Shown here piece after piece: positions 18,045 to 27,616 of a stretch of 64,000 nt of DNA (its first letter is position 1; the number at the start of each line of letters is the position of its first letter). Source of the DNA: Oscillospiraceae bacterium (GTDB lineage Bacteria; Bacillota; Clostridia; Oscillospirales; CAG-272); the NCBI GenBank assembly GCA_015063485.1, contig SVUA01000004.1, positions 42,062 to 106,061 of the forward strand, in the 5' to 3' direction. The translations under genes were made by a program, and so were the position numbers. A model generated the notes under the pieces. It worked only from the letters and a program-made list of their open reading frames with translations. It did no database searches and was not told the DNA's origin.

Positions 18045-19508
18045 ATGAAAAAAATCATTTCCCTATTGCTTATTCTCTCACTTTTGCTTACTTTTACAGG
18101 TTGCTTGAAAAACGACAAACCGCAAAATGAACAAAATAGCTCTGCACAAAGCACCTCCGAACAGTCAAACGAAGTGCAGTCCCCTGCCCCAGAGCTTGAC
18201 GCTGCTTATCTCAACGGAGTACTGCTTTCGGAGTACTCCATAATCTACGGAAAAGACGATGTGGATTATTCCCAGCGTGCCGCTGAATACGTAAAGAAAG
18301 AAATAAAAGAGCGTACGGGTCTTGAGCTTACACTTTCCACAGACGAAGCAACTCAAAAAAAGAACGAGATAGTCGTTGGTGAAACTACCCGAAGCATTTC
18401 GGAAAAGCTTGATGCGGATACTCAGCAGACCGAGTTTGCTCTTCTTGCCGACGGCGGAAGCGTTGCTCTTGAGGGTGATTATTTCGTTATCGCGGCGGCG
18501 GCTTACTTCTTTGTTGAGACCTACATCACGGGCGAAAAATTTGATGCTAAAGTTCCTACGACAGAGACCGTTTGCGAACCCATCGTTGCGGAAAAGGCAA
18601 ACAACTATATCCTCCTTATCGGAGACGGAATGGGTCTTTATCAGACAAAATTGTTCGACGTTTGCAACGTAAACACTCATCTTCCCTCGGGGATAAATTA
18701 CAGTGACGGTGAAGATATCTTCTACGGCTATATGCTTACATATTCAGGATATGCTCGTACTAACAACGTTTCCAACTCTACGACGGACAGCGCGGCTTCT
18801 GCTACCGCTCTTTCCACGGGATACAAGACTATCAACGGATACGTCGGTCAGGATAAAAACAAAACGGATATTAAATCCTTTACCGAGCTTGCGGCGTCTC
18901 TCGGAAAATCCACAGCGGTAATGTCTACCGAAGCATCGACGGGCGCAACACCGGGCGGCTTCTCCGCGCATGTTTCAGACAGAAACGATTCAACCGGTAT
19001 TTTAGCCGATCAGGCAAAGCTCAAGCAAGATATCGGAACTATAATAGAGTGTAACTACAACGTTTATGACGAAATGGGCGTTCGTCAGATACAACGCAAA
19101 GTCAACAATACACTCAAAACTCTTTCAGAAAATGAAAAGGGATTCTTTATGATGTACGAGGAAGCGCATATCGACAAGCATTGCCATAGTAATAAGAGAA
19201 CCGAGGCATTCCAAGCTCTCGTGCGCTTCAATCAGGTAATTGGCGTGGTTATGGAATATGCGTTTTACAACCCCGATACCCTCGTTATTATAACGGCTGA
19301 CCATGAGACAGGAGCTCTTAACAGCAGCTTCAATTTTGGAAGTAGCAATCACTCAAACGCGAATGTCCCCGTATTCGCTCACGGAGCAGGCGCTGAGCTG
19401 TTTAACAACAAAACAATAGAAAATACACAGATACCCAAAACGGTCGCAAAGCTTTGGGGCGTTGCTAATTTCGGCGATCAGAACGACGCATATAAACCTC
19501 TCGGATAA
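18045..19508 (+). CDS. Alkaline phosphatase lipoprotein with extra N-terminal domain
   Basis: The signal peptide ends in the lipobox FTGC (Cys20), followed by a Gln/Ser-rich linker. Residues 50-185 form a separate domain with the pattern EIVVGETTRS, resembling the N-terminal domains of some glycosidases (DUF4838 or GH20 domain 2 type). The alkaline phosphatase core then begins: LLIGDGMG (Asp194 metal ligand), TTDSAASATALSTG with nucleophile Ser249, HIDKHCHS and ITADHETG. It would release phosphate at the cell surface. The gene follows pepP after 32 bases with an AAAGGAG site, and a terminator follows. Confidence 0.9.
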   Translation: MKKIISLLLILSLLLTFTGCLKNDKPQNEQNSSAQSTSEQSNEVQSPAPELDAAYLNGVLLSEYSIIYGKDDVDYSQRAAEYVKKEIKERTGLELTLSTDEATQKKNEIVVGETTRSISEKLDADTQQTEFALLADGGSVALEGDYFVIAAAAYFFVETYITGEKFDAKVPTTETVCEPIVAEKANNYILLIGDGMGLYQTKLFDVCNVNTHLPSGINYSDGEDIFYGYMLTYSGYARTNNVSNSTTDSAASATALSTGYKTINGYVGQDKNKTDIKSFTELAASLGKSTAVMSTEASTGATPGGFSAHVSDRNDSTGILADQAKLKQDIGTIIECNYNVYDEMGVRQIQRKVNNTLKTLSENEKGFFMMYEEAHIDKHCHSNKRTEAFQALVRFNQVIGVVMEYAFYNPDTLVIITADHETGALNSSFNFGSSNHSNANVPVFAHGAGAELFNNKTIENTQIPKTVAKLWGVANFGDQNDAYKPLG

Positions 19509-19522
19509 TTAAATATTCAATA

Positions 19523-19559
19523 TTGGTCTGCTCAAAATTGAGCAGACCGATTCTTTTTA
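19523..19559 (+). terminator. Terminator of the alkaline phosphatase gene
   Basis: GGTCTGCTC and GAGCAGACC (19525-19548) form a perfect 9-bp stem, followed by TTCTTTTTAT. Confidence 0.9.
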
Positions 19560-19590
19560 TAAGCTTCTGTCACAAAATATGATTAACAAA

Positions 19591-19791
19591 TTCAACTTTT
19601 GATTTATCGGTGGGTTTGATTTGACGAAATGGCTATGCACGAATTAAACGGTTACAACGAACCGCAGTAGACCGCCTGTCCCTACAAGGTTAGATTAAAT
19701 CTTATGGTTTGTATATCGCCATTTCGTTTTATTTTGCATTTTGCACTTTGCATTTTGCATTTATCAATCTCCCCTATAAACAGCAATTTGT
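19591..19791. repeat. MITE-like repeat E3
   Basis: The ends CAACTTTTGATTTATCGGTG (from 19593) and CTCCCCTATAAACAGCAATT (from 19769) are imperfect inverses and match the ends of the other copies. The interior has GACGAAATGGC inverse to GCCATTTCGT, part of the TGTCCCTACA motif of E1, and an array of TTTTGCA units (19733-19765). Confidence 0.7.
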
Positions 19792-19831
19792 TTGAGTATC
19801 AAATACATGCAAAATAACATTTTACAAAGTA

Positions 19832-19860
19832 TTGCAATATTTCAAAAAAAGTGATATAAT
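19832..19860 (+). promoter_or_regulatory. Promoter of trkA-trkH
   Basis: TTGCAA (19832-19837) and TATAAT (19855-19860), 17-base spacer, 42 bases before the trkA start. Confidence 0.75.
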
Positions 19861-19902
19861 ATAAAAAGGCGAGTTCCCAAACCATTGTTTTGGAGGAAAT
19901 AT

Positions 19903-21258
19903 ATGAAAATAATCATTATTGGAGTCGGTACTGTCGGCTCTTCAATATGCGCACGTCTCGCTGGAGAGGGTCACGACATAACCGTTATAGATACAGATTA
20001 TGAAGCGTTAAGCGAGGTATCAAACGCTTACGACGTTTTTGGAGTTCTCGGCAACGGCGCGGAAATATCCGTGCTTCGCAAAGCGGGAGCTGAAAACGCA
20101 GACCTACTTATTGCCGTTACGTCGGGAGACGAGCTTAATATCCTCTGTTGCGCAGCGGCGCGAAAGCTAGGTGCGGACCATACGATAGCGCGTGTTCGAA
20201 ATCCCGAATATAACGAGCTTATGCAGCTTATGAAACACGAAATGAACCTTTCGCTTACGATAAATCCCGAATATGCGGTAGCCAAGGAGCTATATCGTAT
20301 GTTGCGCTTCCCTGCCGCCGCAAAGCTCGATACCTTCTGCCACGGAAGAGTCGAGGTCGCGGAGCTCACGGTAACGGAGGATTCAGCTCTTTGCGGAAGT
20401 ACGCTTAATGACCTTCGAAGCCGCTTGAACACACGATTCCTCGTTTGCAGTGTTTTGCGTGATGGCGAGGTCCACATACCCTCGGGATACTTTACTTTAA
20501 ATGCAGGTGACATAATATGCGTTACCGCTCCCGACGAAGAAATAACTAAATTCTTCAAGGCAATAGGCGCTTACAAAGACCCCGTTAAAAACGTTCTTAT
20601 AATCGGCGGCGGAAGAACTACTTATTATCTTGAATCTCTTATGCAAAAGAGCAAGATGCGTTCTACCGTTATTGAGCCTGACCGTGAAAAATGCAACGAG
20701 CTTGCAGAGGATTTCCCCTGCACTGTTATATGCGACGAGGGCACGAAGCAGGAACTTCTTTTAGAAGAGGGGCTTGAAAAAACCGACGCCTTTTTGGCAC
20801 TTACCGATTCGGACGAGGAAAACGCCATCGTTTCCATATACGCAAAGACAAAAAACACCAAGAAAATAATCACGCGTATAAACTCTATGGGGTATGCCGA
20901 GCTTTTCAAAAGCATGAAGCTTGAAAGCATCGTTTCTCCTCAAACCTCCACCGCCGCAATGATACTCCGCTACGTAAGGTCGATGGATAACGCAAAGGGC
21001 TTTGAGATAGAATCCCTTCATAAATTCATGCAGGACAAGGTCGAAGCTCTTGAGTTTATTATAAAAGATAATATCGACGGAATAACAAATATTCCTCTCA
21101 AAGACCTCAAACTCCGTTTGGGAATCCTTATTGCTTGTATAGTTCACGGAGATAAAGTAATTATCCCAGGAGGTAACGATATCATCAGCACGGGTGACAC
21201 CGTTATCGTTATCGCGACCGAGGGACGGATGAAAGACCTTAAGGATATCTTGAAATAA
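19903..21258 (+). CDS. trkA: Trk potassium uptake regulatory subunit TrkA
   Basis: The 451-residue cytosolic ring protein has two tandem RCK units. Each has a Rossmann nucleotide-binding fold (GVGTVGSSICARL at the N terminus, LIIGGGRTTYYLESL near residue 235) followed by a TrkA-C ligand domain. NAD(H) or nucleotide binding gates the TrkH channel. The start MKIIIIG is chosen over one six codons earlier because TGGAGG lies upstream. Its TAA overlaps the trkH ATG by one base, so the two subunits are made together. Confidence 0.95.
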   Translation: MKIIIIGVGTVGSSICARLAGEGHDITVIDTDYEALSEVSNAYDVFGVLGNGAEISVLRKAGAENADLLIAVTSGDELNILCCAAARKLGADHTIARVRNPEYNELMQLMKHEMNLSLTINPEYAVAKELYRMLRFPAAAKLDTFCHGRVEVAELTVTEDSALCGSTLNDLRSRLNTRFLVCSVLRDGEVHIPSGYFTLNAGDIICVTAPDEEITKFFKAIGAYKDPVKNVLIIGGGRTTYYLESLMQKSKMRSTVIEPDREKCNELAEDFPCTVICDEGTKQELLLEEGLEKTDAFLALTDSDEENAIVSIYAKTKNTKKIITRINSMGYAELFKSMKLESIVSPQTSTAAMILRYVRSMDNAKGFEIESLHKFMQDKVEALEFIIKDNIDGITNIPLKDLKLRLGILIACIVHGDKVIIPGGNDIISTGDTVIVIATEGRMKDLKDILK

Positions 21259-22703
21259 TGAATTACCGTATGATAGGATACCTTTTAGGTATCATTTTAA
21301 TGATAGAAGCCGTTCTCCTTTTATTGCCTATGCTGGTGGCGCTTATATACGGAGAAAGCGCGCTTCCCTTCCTTTTCACCATAGCTATAATTCTCGCGGT
21401 TTCTCTGCCGTTGATAATCTTCAAGCCAAAAAACATAAAGATATACACTAAAGACGGCTTCGTCTGTGTTGCTTCCGCTTGGATAGTTATGTCGGTGTTT
21501 GGTGCTCTTCCGTTCGTTTTCAGCGGCGTTATTCCGAATTATATCGACGCTCTGTTCGAGACTGTTTCGGGATTTACGACTACGGGTGCATCTATAATGA
21601 CTGCTATCGAAGGGCCTTCTCGCATGGGAATACTCTTTTGGAGAAGCTTTACCCACTGGATAGGCGGTATGGGCGTACTTGTATTCATGCTTGCCCTTCT
21701 TCCATCTACGGGAGGTCAGGCGATATATCTCATGCGCGCCGAAGTTCCCGGACCGACCAAAGATAAGCTCGTACCCAAAATGCGTCAGACAGCTCTTATC
21801 CTCTACGCTATCTATTTTGTTTTGACACTTATAATGACAGCTGCCCTGATGTTCTGCGGAATGAATATTTATCACGCTTTCGTAAATGCGTTTGCTACCG
21901 CGGGAACAGGAGGATTTTCTGTATTAAACAACTCTATCGGAGGATATAACAATCCCGCTGCCGAATGGGTCATAGCAATATTTATGGTCATTTTCGGCGT
22001 GAACTTCAACGTTTATTTCTTTATTCTTATAAAGCGTTGGAGAGAAGTGCTAAAAAATGAAGAGCTTAGAACCTTTTTGCTTATCGTTGCCGCGGCTACC
22101 TGCGTTATATCCGTAAATATATTTATGGAAATGGGCGGTCCGATCGGCGAAAGAATAAGACAAGCGTTCTTTCAGGTAAGCACTATAATCTCAACCACGG
22201 GATTTTCAACTGTCGACTTCAACCTGTGGCCAAGCCTTTCAAAGACCGTGCTTATAATCCTTATGGTAACTGGAGCTTGCGCGGGCTCTACAGCTGGCGG
22301 ATTGAAGATCTCCAGGATCCTTATTCTTTTAAAAACCATGTTGAGAGAAATACGCAAAATACTTCGCCCACGCTCCGTAAATATCATAAAGCTTAACGGA
22401 GAAACAGTCGATGTACGCACCTGTCATGCGGCGACATCATATTTTGCTATATATGTAGTTTTGATCGCAATGACCACGCTGTTGATCTCAATAGACGATT
22501 TCGGATTTGAAAGCAATCTTACCGCTGTTCTCGCCTGTATAAACAATATAGGACCCGGCTTTGCCGAAGTAGGTCCTATGAGCAATTTTTCAGATTTCTC
22601 ATATTTTTCAAAAATACTTCTTACTTTAAATATGCTTATCGGAAGACTTGAGATAATGCCCGTTATAATACTTTTATCACCTTTTGCTTGGAAAAAACAT
22701 TGA
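21258..22703 (+). CDS. trkH: Trk potassium uptake transporter TrkH
   Basis: The 481-residue protein has about ten transmembrane helices and the four pore (P) loops of the TrkH/KtrB family. The filter-like segments are FTTTGASIM, FATAGTGGFS, ISTTGFSTVD and NNIGPGFAEVG. It is the K+-conducting subunit and works with the adjacent TrkA. The ATG overlaps the trkA stop. A 21-bp terminator hairpin follows immediately. Confidence 0.95.
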   Translation: MNYRMIGYLLGIILMIEAVLLLLPMLVALIYGESALPFLFTIAIILAVSLPLIIFKPKNIKIYTKDGFVCVASAWIVMSVFGALPFVFSGVIPNYIDALFETVSGFTTTGASIMTAIEGPSRMGILFWRSFTHWIGGMGVLVFMLALLPSTGGQAIYLMRAEVPGPTKDKLVPKMRQTALILYAIYFVLTLIMTAALMFCGMNIYHAFVNAFATAGTGGFSVLNNSIGGYNNPAAEWVIAIFMVIFGVNFNVYFFILIKRWREVLKNEELRTFLLIVAAATCVISVNIFMEMGGPIGERIRQAFFQVSTIISTTGFSTVDFNLWPSLSKTVLIILMVTGACAGSTAGGLKISRILILLKTMLREIRKILRPRSVNIIKLNGETVDVRTCHAATSYFAIYVVLIAMTTLLISIDDFGFESNLTAVLACINNIGPGFAEVGPMSNFSDFSYFSKILLTLNMLIGRLEIMPVIILLSPFAWKKH

Positions 22704-22705
22704 AT

Positions 22706-22753
22706 ATAAAAACAGAACCCGAATTTGTAAATAAATTCGGGTTCTGTTTTTAT
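22706..22753. terminator. Bidirectional terminator between trkH and the GH20-type gene
   Basis: A perfect 21-bp stem (22706-22726 with 22733-22753) with a 6-base loop, A-rich on one side and T-rich on the other, between two converging genes. It overlaps the last four bases of the GH20-type gene. Confidence 0.93.
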
Positions 22754-24369
22754 ATTGCCGAAACTCCCATACATACCATATTGCAGGTAGCGGTTGTTAT
22801 AACTTTATTTTTGTTTATGCTCTCTTCTTTTTCATGATACGGCAGAAGCGCTTCGTCAAGCTCTTCTATTCTGTCTATCTTTCCGCTCGTGTAATCAAGT
22901 ATCCTTCTGCGGCAAGCATCGGTACGGCGGATAAGTGCGCCGATTCTGTGATCCTGAACGTCAAAGCCATGCGGCTTATTGTCAGCAAACCACTGCTTTT
23001 CAAATGATCTTCCGTAAATATCTATAAGCTTTGCGACCTTTACGTACTCATTTTTTGCAAGTCTTTCGAGCTCCGCCTTATCCCCTGCCTCATATGCTTT
23101 TCTTGTGCGTAAGCCAAGCTCATACTTTATCGCGAGAACGTCGCAAAGCTTTGCCGCAGCGTCGAAAACGTAGCCGTACTTGCGGCTCTTCTTTGCCGTC
23201 GCGTGAAGCTGCTTTGCGTATTCCTCATACTTTGCTCCCACTCCCTCTTTGATAGTGTAGTCGAGAAAATCGTTAAAGTAATCGGAATAAAGCATATATT
23301 TGGACGGATTACGAGGTCTGCCGCCCTTGTAAGCGATAACATCATTGGGACAGTCTATGTTCATGAACTCATCAAAGTCTATTCCGACAAGTCTCTTGAA
23401 TTTAGCCTTTATCTTCGCTTCGTCTCTATTTCCCTTCGCGTACTCGGCAAGGTAGAACAAGGAGGGCAACTGCGAGAAGTGCGAACATTCCGCTCCGTCA
23501 TCTCCCCACATGGTCATGAATACGTTCTTTATGCGGTGCTTTTTACAAGCGTTAAGAGCGGGGATCATCGATTCCAAGGTAAAGCGGTTGAAAGGTATCA
23601 TACCGTACCAGCTCCACGCGCCGCCCGCAAACCACGTCTTGTTTGAGAGCTGCTTGTGATTTTCTATCATATCGCTATATATTTTTTCTTCGCTCTGATA
23701 ATAATCCCAATATACAGGAATGACCTCCGCGGGTACGGAGTCCACTACCTCTTTGGGCATTTTGCATTTAGGAGCAACGTATTTACCGTCATTCCAAGGT
23801 CTGAAATACATATCCGACCAGACCATTACCTCGTAATCGTACTTTTTAGCTATTTCAAGAACCTTTTCAAGATGGCGTTTCATTATATCGTTTACCGTCT
23901 CATAACCGTGGATATCAAGGTGCTTTCCTCTGCCGAGCATGTGCGCCTCGTCCATACCTACGTGTATCTTGCGCGAAGCAAAGCACTCCGAAAGAGTGGA
24001 AAACATACGGTCTATAAGCTCATATGTGCGCTCGTCATCGGTAAGAAGGATATCGTCACAATCGCGCGGGAACTTGTCCCAACGGAAGATAGCGTTGAGA
24101 TGCGCGAGAGTCTGTATGCAAGGAATTACTGTCATACCGAGAGAGGTCGCAAAAGCGTCTATCTCTTTCATTTCCGCCTTTGAGTATCTTCCTCTCATAT
24201 ATCCGAAATAAGGCTCTCCGTCAACTTCATAAGTATCCTCGGTGTAAAGCATTACGCAGTTGTAACCCATTTTCTTTAAAAGGGGCAAAAATCTGTGAAG
24301 TCCGTCCATACTCATAACAGCGTTTCTTGACATATCTATCATTACGCCAAAGGTCTCAAAATTTTTCAT
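22750..24369 (-). CDS. Family 20-type glycoside hydrolase (beta-N-acetylhexosaminidase-like)
   Basis: The 539-residue protein has the (beta/alpha)8 catalytic domain of GH20-type enzymes starting at the N terminus. It shows MGYNCVMLYTEDTYEV, then the catalytic Asp-Glu pair at 140-141 in HVGMDEAHMLG, and later PVYWDYY, AGGAWSWYG and MTMWGDDGAE. It lacks a signal peptide and the usual N-terminal domain 2, so it probably acts in the cytoplasm on imported amino-sugar oligosaccharides or muropeptides. The C-terminal 150 residues are helical. It follows the propeller-like gene by 17 bases and should be on the same transcript. Confidence 0.8.
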   Translation of the reverse strand: MKNFETFGVMIDMSRNAVMSMDGLHRFLPLLKKMGYNCVMLYTEDTYEVDGEPYFGYMRGRYSKAEMKEIDAFATSLGMTVIPCIQTLAHLNAIFRWDKFPRDCDDILLTDDERTYELIDRMFSTLSECFASRKIHVGMDEAHMLGRGKHLDIHGYETVNDIMKRHLEKVLEIAKKYDYEVMVWSDMYFRPWNDGKYVAPKCKMPKEVVDSVPAEVIPVYWDYYQSEEKIYSDMIENHKQLSNKTWFAGGAWSWYGMIPFNRFTLESMIPALNACKKHRIKNVFMTMWGDDGAECSHFSQLPSLFYLAEYAKGNRDEAKIKAKFKRLVGIDFDEFMNIDCPNDVIAYKGGRPRNPSKYMLYSDYFNDFLDYTIKEGVGAKYEEYAKQLHATAKKSRKYGYVFDAAAKLCDVLAIKYELGLRTRKAYEAGDKAELERLAKNEYVKVAKLIDIYGRSFEKQWFADNKPHGFDVQDHRIGALIRRTDACRRRILDYTSGKIDRIEELDEALLPYHEKEESINKNKVITTATCNMVCMGVSAI

Positions 24370-24386
24370 TGTATATCTCCTATTAT

Positions 24387-25412
24387 TTATTTTTTCATTT
24401 TTTCAAGCTCTGTTGAATAGCACCACTTACCGCCCGTAAACTTTCCGAAAATGTATTTGTTCGATGCCGACTCGCACATGACGTAAAGTCTGCCGTCAAC
24501 TATTTCTATCTCCTCGGACATAGGCGCTATCTTATAATCGTAAGAAAGCGATGAGGAGTCAAGCTCGTAAAGCGTCGTTTCAGCTCCGAGAACTTTTATT
24601 TTCGATTCATTGACGCGTGATACGTCGTATTCAAGAATGTGCGAAAACGCAACTCCGTAAGAGGTTGAAAGATATATCTTTTCGTCGGTGAAATATATTC
24701 CTTGGACCTGATCGGGCATTGAATACGCGCAAACGGGCGTGGGAGCTATTCCAAATTCGTCCTCTGCGGAAAGCTCGAACGCTACGGCAATTGCTTGATT
24801 ATAGTCACCGCCCTTTGTCTCAAGCTTGTGAGAGTCAAGTGTCGGATAGCTTACTTCTCTGTAAAATTCACCAATAATTATTCTGTTTCCGACAACCGAA
24901 ACACACGATACATCAACGTAATCGGAGTCTGAATATCTCGTCGAAAATTCGCCCTTGCAAATCACCTTTTCACCGTCGTTTGCGTTGCAAATTTCGTCAT
25001 AAGAAAACACATAAAGACATCTGTCGTCACCACCCGCGATATATACGTATTTTCCAGATATGGCAATGCCTCCCGCGTGTCCTTTGAAGTCACTTCCGTC
25101 CTCTTTCGCAAGGCGCACGGTTTTGTAATTTTCACCACTGTTTTGCCTGTTTACTATGTATACAGGAGAAGCCTCTCCGACATTCGAATATCCCGTGATA
25201 AAAAAGCTGTCGCTCGCCTTGTCGTAATGCATTCCCTGTGGGATAAAATCATCACTGATATCGGGAATAACAAACGCCTTTTCCGACGCAGAATAATAGG
25301 AAGCGACCGAAAGCTTAAAGTATCCTATCGCGCCGATAAGCACGAGAGAAACAAGCGCGACAAGGCTTATCAAAGCTATAAGTATTATTTTCAAAGCCGA
25401 CATTTTTTTCAT
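24387..25412 (-). CDS. Membrane-anchored protein, possible beta-propeller, unknown function
   Basis: I do not recognise the family with certainty. Residues 8-32 form one transmembrane helix (IILIALISLVALVSLVLIGAIGY), leaving the rest outside. The 300-residue outer part has repeated blade-like strands (FIPQGMHYDKASDSFFITGY, YVYIAGGDDRCLYVFSY, RIIIGEFYREV, VQGIYFTDEKIYLSTSYG, DGRLYVMCESASN), suggesting a six-bladed propeller of NHL or strictosidine-synthase type. The start has AAAAGGAG. It is the first gene of a two-gene unit with the GH20-type hydrolase, so a role in glycan sensing or binding is possible but unproven. Confidence 0.55.
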   Translation of the reverse strand: MKKMSALKIILIALISLVALVSLVLIGAIGYFKLSVASYYSASEKAFVIPDISDDFIPQGMHYDKASDSFFITGYSNVGEASPVYIVNRQNSGENYKTVRLAKEDGSDFKGHAGGIAISGKYVYIAGGDDRCLYVFSYDEICNANDGEKVICKGEFSTRYSDSDYVDVSCVSVVGNRIIIGEFYREVSYPTLDSHKLETKGGDYNQAIAVAFELSAEDEFGIAPTPVCAYSMPDQVQGIYFTDEKIYLSTSYGVAFSHILEYDVSRVNESKIKVLGAETTLYELDSSSLSYDYKIAPMSEEIEIVDGRLYVMCESASNKYIFGKFTGGKWCYSTELEKMKK

Positions 25413-25448
25413 GCTCTTCTCCTTTTTTATTAAATTAAATTCATTACA

Positions 25449-25477
25449 ATTTTATCACAATAGCATATCCTTGTCAA
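25449..25477 (-). promoter_or_regulatory. Promoter of the propeller–GH20 unit
   Basis: TTGACA (25472-25477) and TAAAAT (25449-25454) on the minus strand, 17-base spacer. Confidence 0.75.
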
Positions 25478-25534
25478 CAAAAAAAGACAAAGTTGCACGA
25501 AAAGAAGATAAAAATACACAAATCACAAGCAATA

Positions 25535-25566
25535 AAAAACGCGTTGAAAGCCAACGCGTTTTTTAT
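25535..25566 (-). terminator. Terminator of the cysteine synthase gene
   Basis: AAAACGCGTTG and CAACGCGTTTT flank a 5-base loop, with A/T runs on both sides. Confidence 0.85.
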
Positions 25567-25568
25567 TA

Positions 25569-26495
25569 TCATTCAAACAACGGAGTTGAGAAATATCTCT
25601 CTGCCGTATCGGGAAGAACGGTGACTACCGTTTTGCCCTTGCCAAGTTTTTTAGCAAGTTTTATTGCGGCGGCAACGTTAGTTCCGCTGCTGATCCCGCA
25701 CATTATTCCCTCTTTTGAAGCAAGGTCCTTGGAAGCCTGAATAGCCTCCTCGTCATTTATAATGCAAACGTCATCATATATGTTCTGATTAAGTATCTCG
25801 GGGATAACTCCGTCGCCTATACCCATCTGAACGTGAGTACCAATAGAGCCTCCCGACAGTATTGCCGCGTTCTCGGGCTCGACTGCCCATATCGTCATGT
25901 TCGGATTCTTTTCTTTAAGAGTCTCGCCGATACCCGTGATAGTTCCGCCCGTACCAATACCCGAGCAAAATCCGTGTATCTCACCGTTCACCTGGTCGAG
26001 TATCTCCATTCCCGTTCCGCTTCTCTGAATTGCGGGATTTGCGGGATTTTCAAACTGTTGAGGAACGAAAACGTTTTCATCCTCGGCTTTCATTTTGAGC
26101 GCAAGCTCAACACACTCCTCAATACAAAGTCCTATATTGCCGTTATCGTGTACGAGAATGACCTCCGCGCCGTAATGCTCAACGAGCTTTCTTCTCTCCT
26201 CGCTCACCGAATCGGGCATGATTATCTTCACCTTGTATCCGCGAACCGCGCCGACAAGAGAAAGTCCTATTCCCTGATTTCCGCTCGTCGGCTCGACGAT
26301 CACCGTATTTTTATTTATAAGTCCGCGCTTCTCGGCATCAAGTATCATATTGTAAGCCGTGCGCGTCTTGATAGAGCCGCCGACGTTAAGACCCTCGAAT
26401 TTAACGAGTATCTGCGCGTCGTTCTCGCCCGTCATATGTTGAAGCCTTATTATCGGAGTATTTCCGATAGCGTCTAATATCGTATTGCAGATCAT
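25569..26495 (-). CDS. cysK: Cysteine synthase family protein (PLP-dependent)
   Basis: The 308-residue fold-type II PLP enzyme matches O-acetylserine sulfhydrylase. It shows NTPIIRLQHM at the start, PLP lysine in VGGSIKTRTAYNM, phosphate loop EPTSGNQGIGLSLV, GTGGTITGIGETL and the C-terminal GISSGTNVAAAI. The family makes cysteine from O-acetylserine and sulfide. The lysine region reads GGSIKTR where most cysteine synthases have P-x-x-SVKDR, so a related beta-replacing specificity is possible. It has its own consensus promoter and terminator, and no T-box or SAM leader is visible. Confidence 0.87.
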   Translation of the reverse strand: MICNTILDAIGNTPIIRLQHMTGENDAQILVKFEGLNVGGSIKTRTAYNMILDAEKRGLINKNTVIVEPTSGNQGIGLSLVGAVRGYKVKIIMPDSVSEERRKLVEHYGAEVILVHDNGNIGLCIEECVELALKMKAEDENVFVPQQFENPANPAIQRSGTGMEILDQVNGEIHGFCSGIGTGGTITGIGETLKEKNPNMTIWAVEPENAAILSGGSIGTHVQMGIGDGVIPEILNQNIYDDVCIINDEEAIQASKDLASKEGIMCGISSGTNVAAAIKLAKKLGKGKTVVTVLPDTAERYFSTPLFE

Positions 26496-26545
26496 TTAAA
26501 ATTGCCTTCTTTTAAGATTTTTTATTATGTATAACGATCTTAATA

Positions 26546-26574
26546 ATTATATCACGTTTTAAACAATTTGTCAA
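26546..26574 (-). promoter_or_regulatory. Consensus promoter of the cysteine synthase gene
   Basis: TTGACA (26569-26574), 17 bases, TATAAT (26546-26551) on the minus strand. Confidence 0.88.
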
Positions 26575-26588
26575 TCACTTTTGAAATA

Positions 26589-27575
26589 TCAAAATATGCC
26601 CACCGATCTCAAAATAAAAGCTATGAGGAATATCGAAAACGCCGACACGAGTGTCGTCCAAACGACGAGCTGTCCCGCAAGAGTCACATCGGAATCCATC
26701 TCCTGCGCCATAGGAACGCTTGAGATAGATACAGGCGTTGCGAAGACCGCGATAAATGCCGCGAAATGCGCTCCGTAAAAATGCTCACGGAAGAAAAGCA
26801 ACGCGATTCCTATTCCAATAAGAGGTACTGCGACTGTACGAGCCAAAGTACCAAAAATTATCTCTTTTTGAAGTTCCTTGACCGCGGAAAACTCAAACTG
26901 CGCGCCAAGGCACAAAAGAGCTATCGGAGTTGCAACTCTGCCGAGATATTCAAGCGCGGTATATACGGGTTTTATGTCCGAAAGTCTGAAGCCTATACCG
27001 ACTTTGACGAAAAGCGCACGGATAACAAGCACTAAAAGCCCGAGAAAAACACCTTGTATCAAGGGATTCTTTACAACGCCTAACAAAATTTTACCGACAC
27101 TTGTCTTTTTGCCGTCCTTACTGAACACCGATAAGCTTATTACCGCAAGGATATTTAGTGTGGGAACAGTTGCCGCCGAAAGTATTGTGGCTATCATCGC
27201 GCCCTCCACACCGAAAAGCGACTCTGCAAGAGGAATACCTATAAGCGCGTAATTTGAGCGAAAAGCCGCTTGCCAAAGCGCGCCGCGTCGTTCGGATCTT
27301 TTGGTAACGAGCATAACGAGGGGCAAGGATATAATGAATACCGCGAGCAATAACACGACAGTATAAATTATATATCCTATTTCCACCTCGCCAAGACCGC
27401 CTATTTTATATACGTTTAAAAAAAGCATGGACGGCAAAAAAACGTGAAAAACGAGCTTGTTTGCCATTTTCGCGAATTTTCCGTCCATCCAACCTATTTT
27501 TTTCAAAAAATAACCGAGAGCCACAATAATTATTATCGGAGCTATCGCGTTTATTGAAAATATTAAAGAATCCAT
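26589..27575 (-). CDS. AEC family transporter (auxin efflux carrier type)
   Basis: The 328-residue membrane protein has about ten helices arranged as two five-helix repeats. The conserved motif FRSNYALIGIPLAESLFG follows the fourth helix, and the C-terminal VFATPVSISSVPMAQEMD is the second-repeat crossover. Bacterial AEC carriers export or import organic acids such as malate or lactate; the substrate is not given by the context. The start has AAGGAT and a promoter of its own. Its 3' end is convergent with nothing and runs to within 15 bases of the cysteine synthase promoter. Confidence 0.9.
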   Translation of the reverse strand: MDSLIFSINAIAPIIIIVALGYFLKKIGWMDGKFAKMANKLVFHVFLPSMLFLNVYKIGGLGEVEIGYIIYTVVLLLAVFIISLPLVMLVTKRSERRGALWQAAFRSNYALIGIPLAESLFGVEGAMIATILSAATVPTLNILAVISLSVFSKDGKKTSVGKILLGVVKNPLIQGVFLGLLVLVIRALFVKVGIGFRLSDIKPVYTALEYLGRVATPIALLCLGAQFEFSAVKELQKEIIFGTLARTVAVPLIGIGIALLFFREHFYGAHFAAFIAVFATPVSISSVPMAQEMDSDVTLAGQLVVWTTLVSAFSIFLIAFILRSVGIF

Positions 27576-27616
27576 TTGTTTTTATCCTTTATTAGACAAA
27601 TATATACTTTAGATAT

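Noticed and set aside
25413..26545. T-box or SAM riboswitch for the cysteine synthase gene
   Set aside because: The promoter -10 lies only about 50 bases before the start, too short for either leader.
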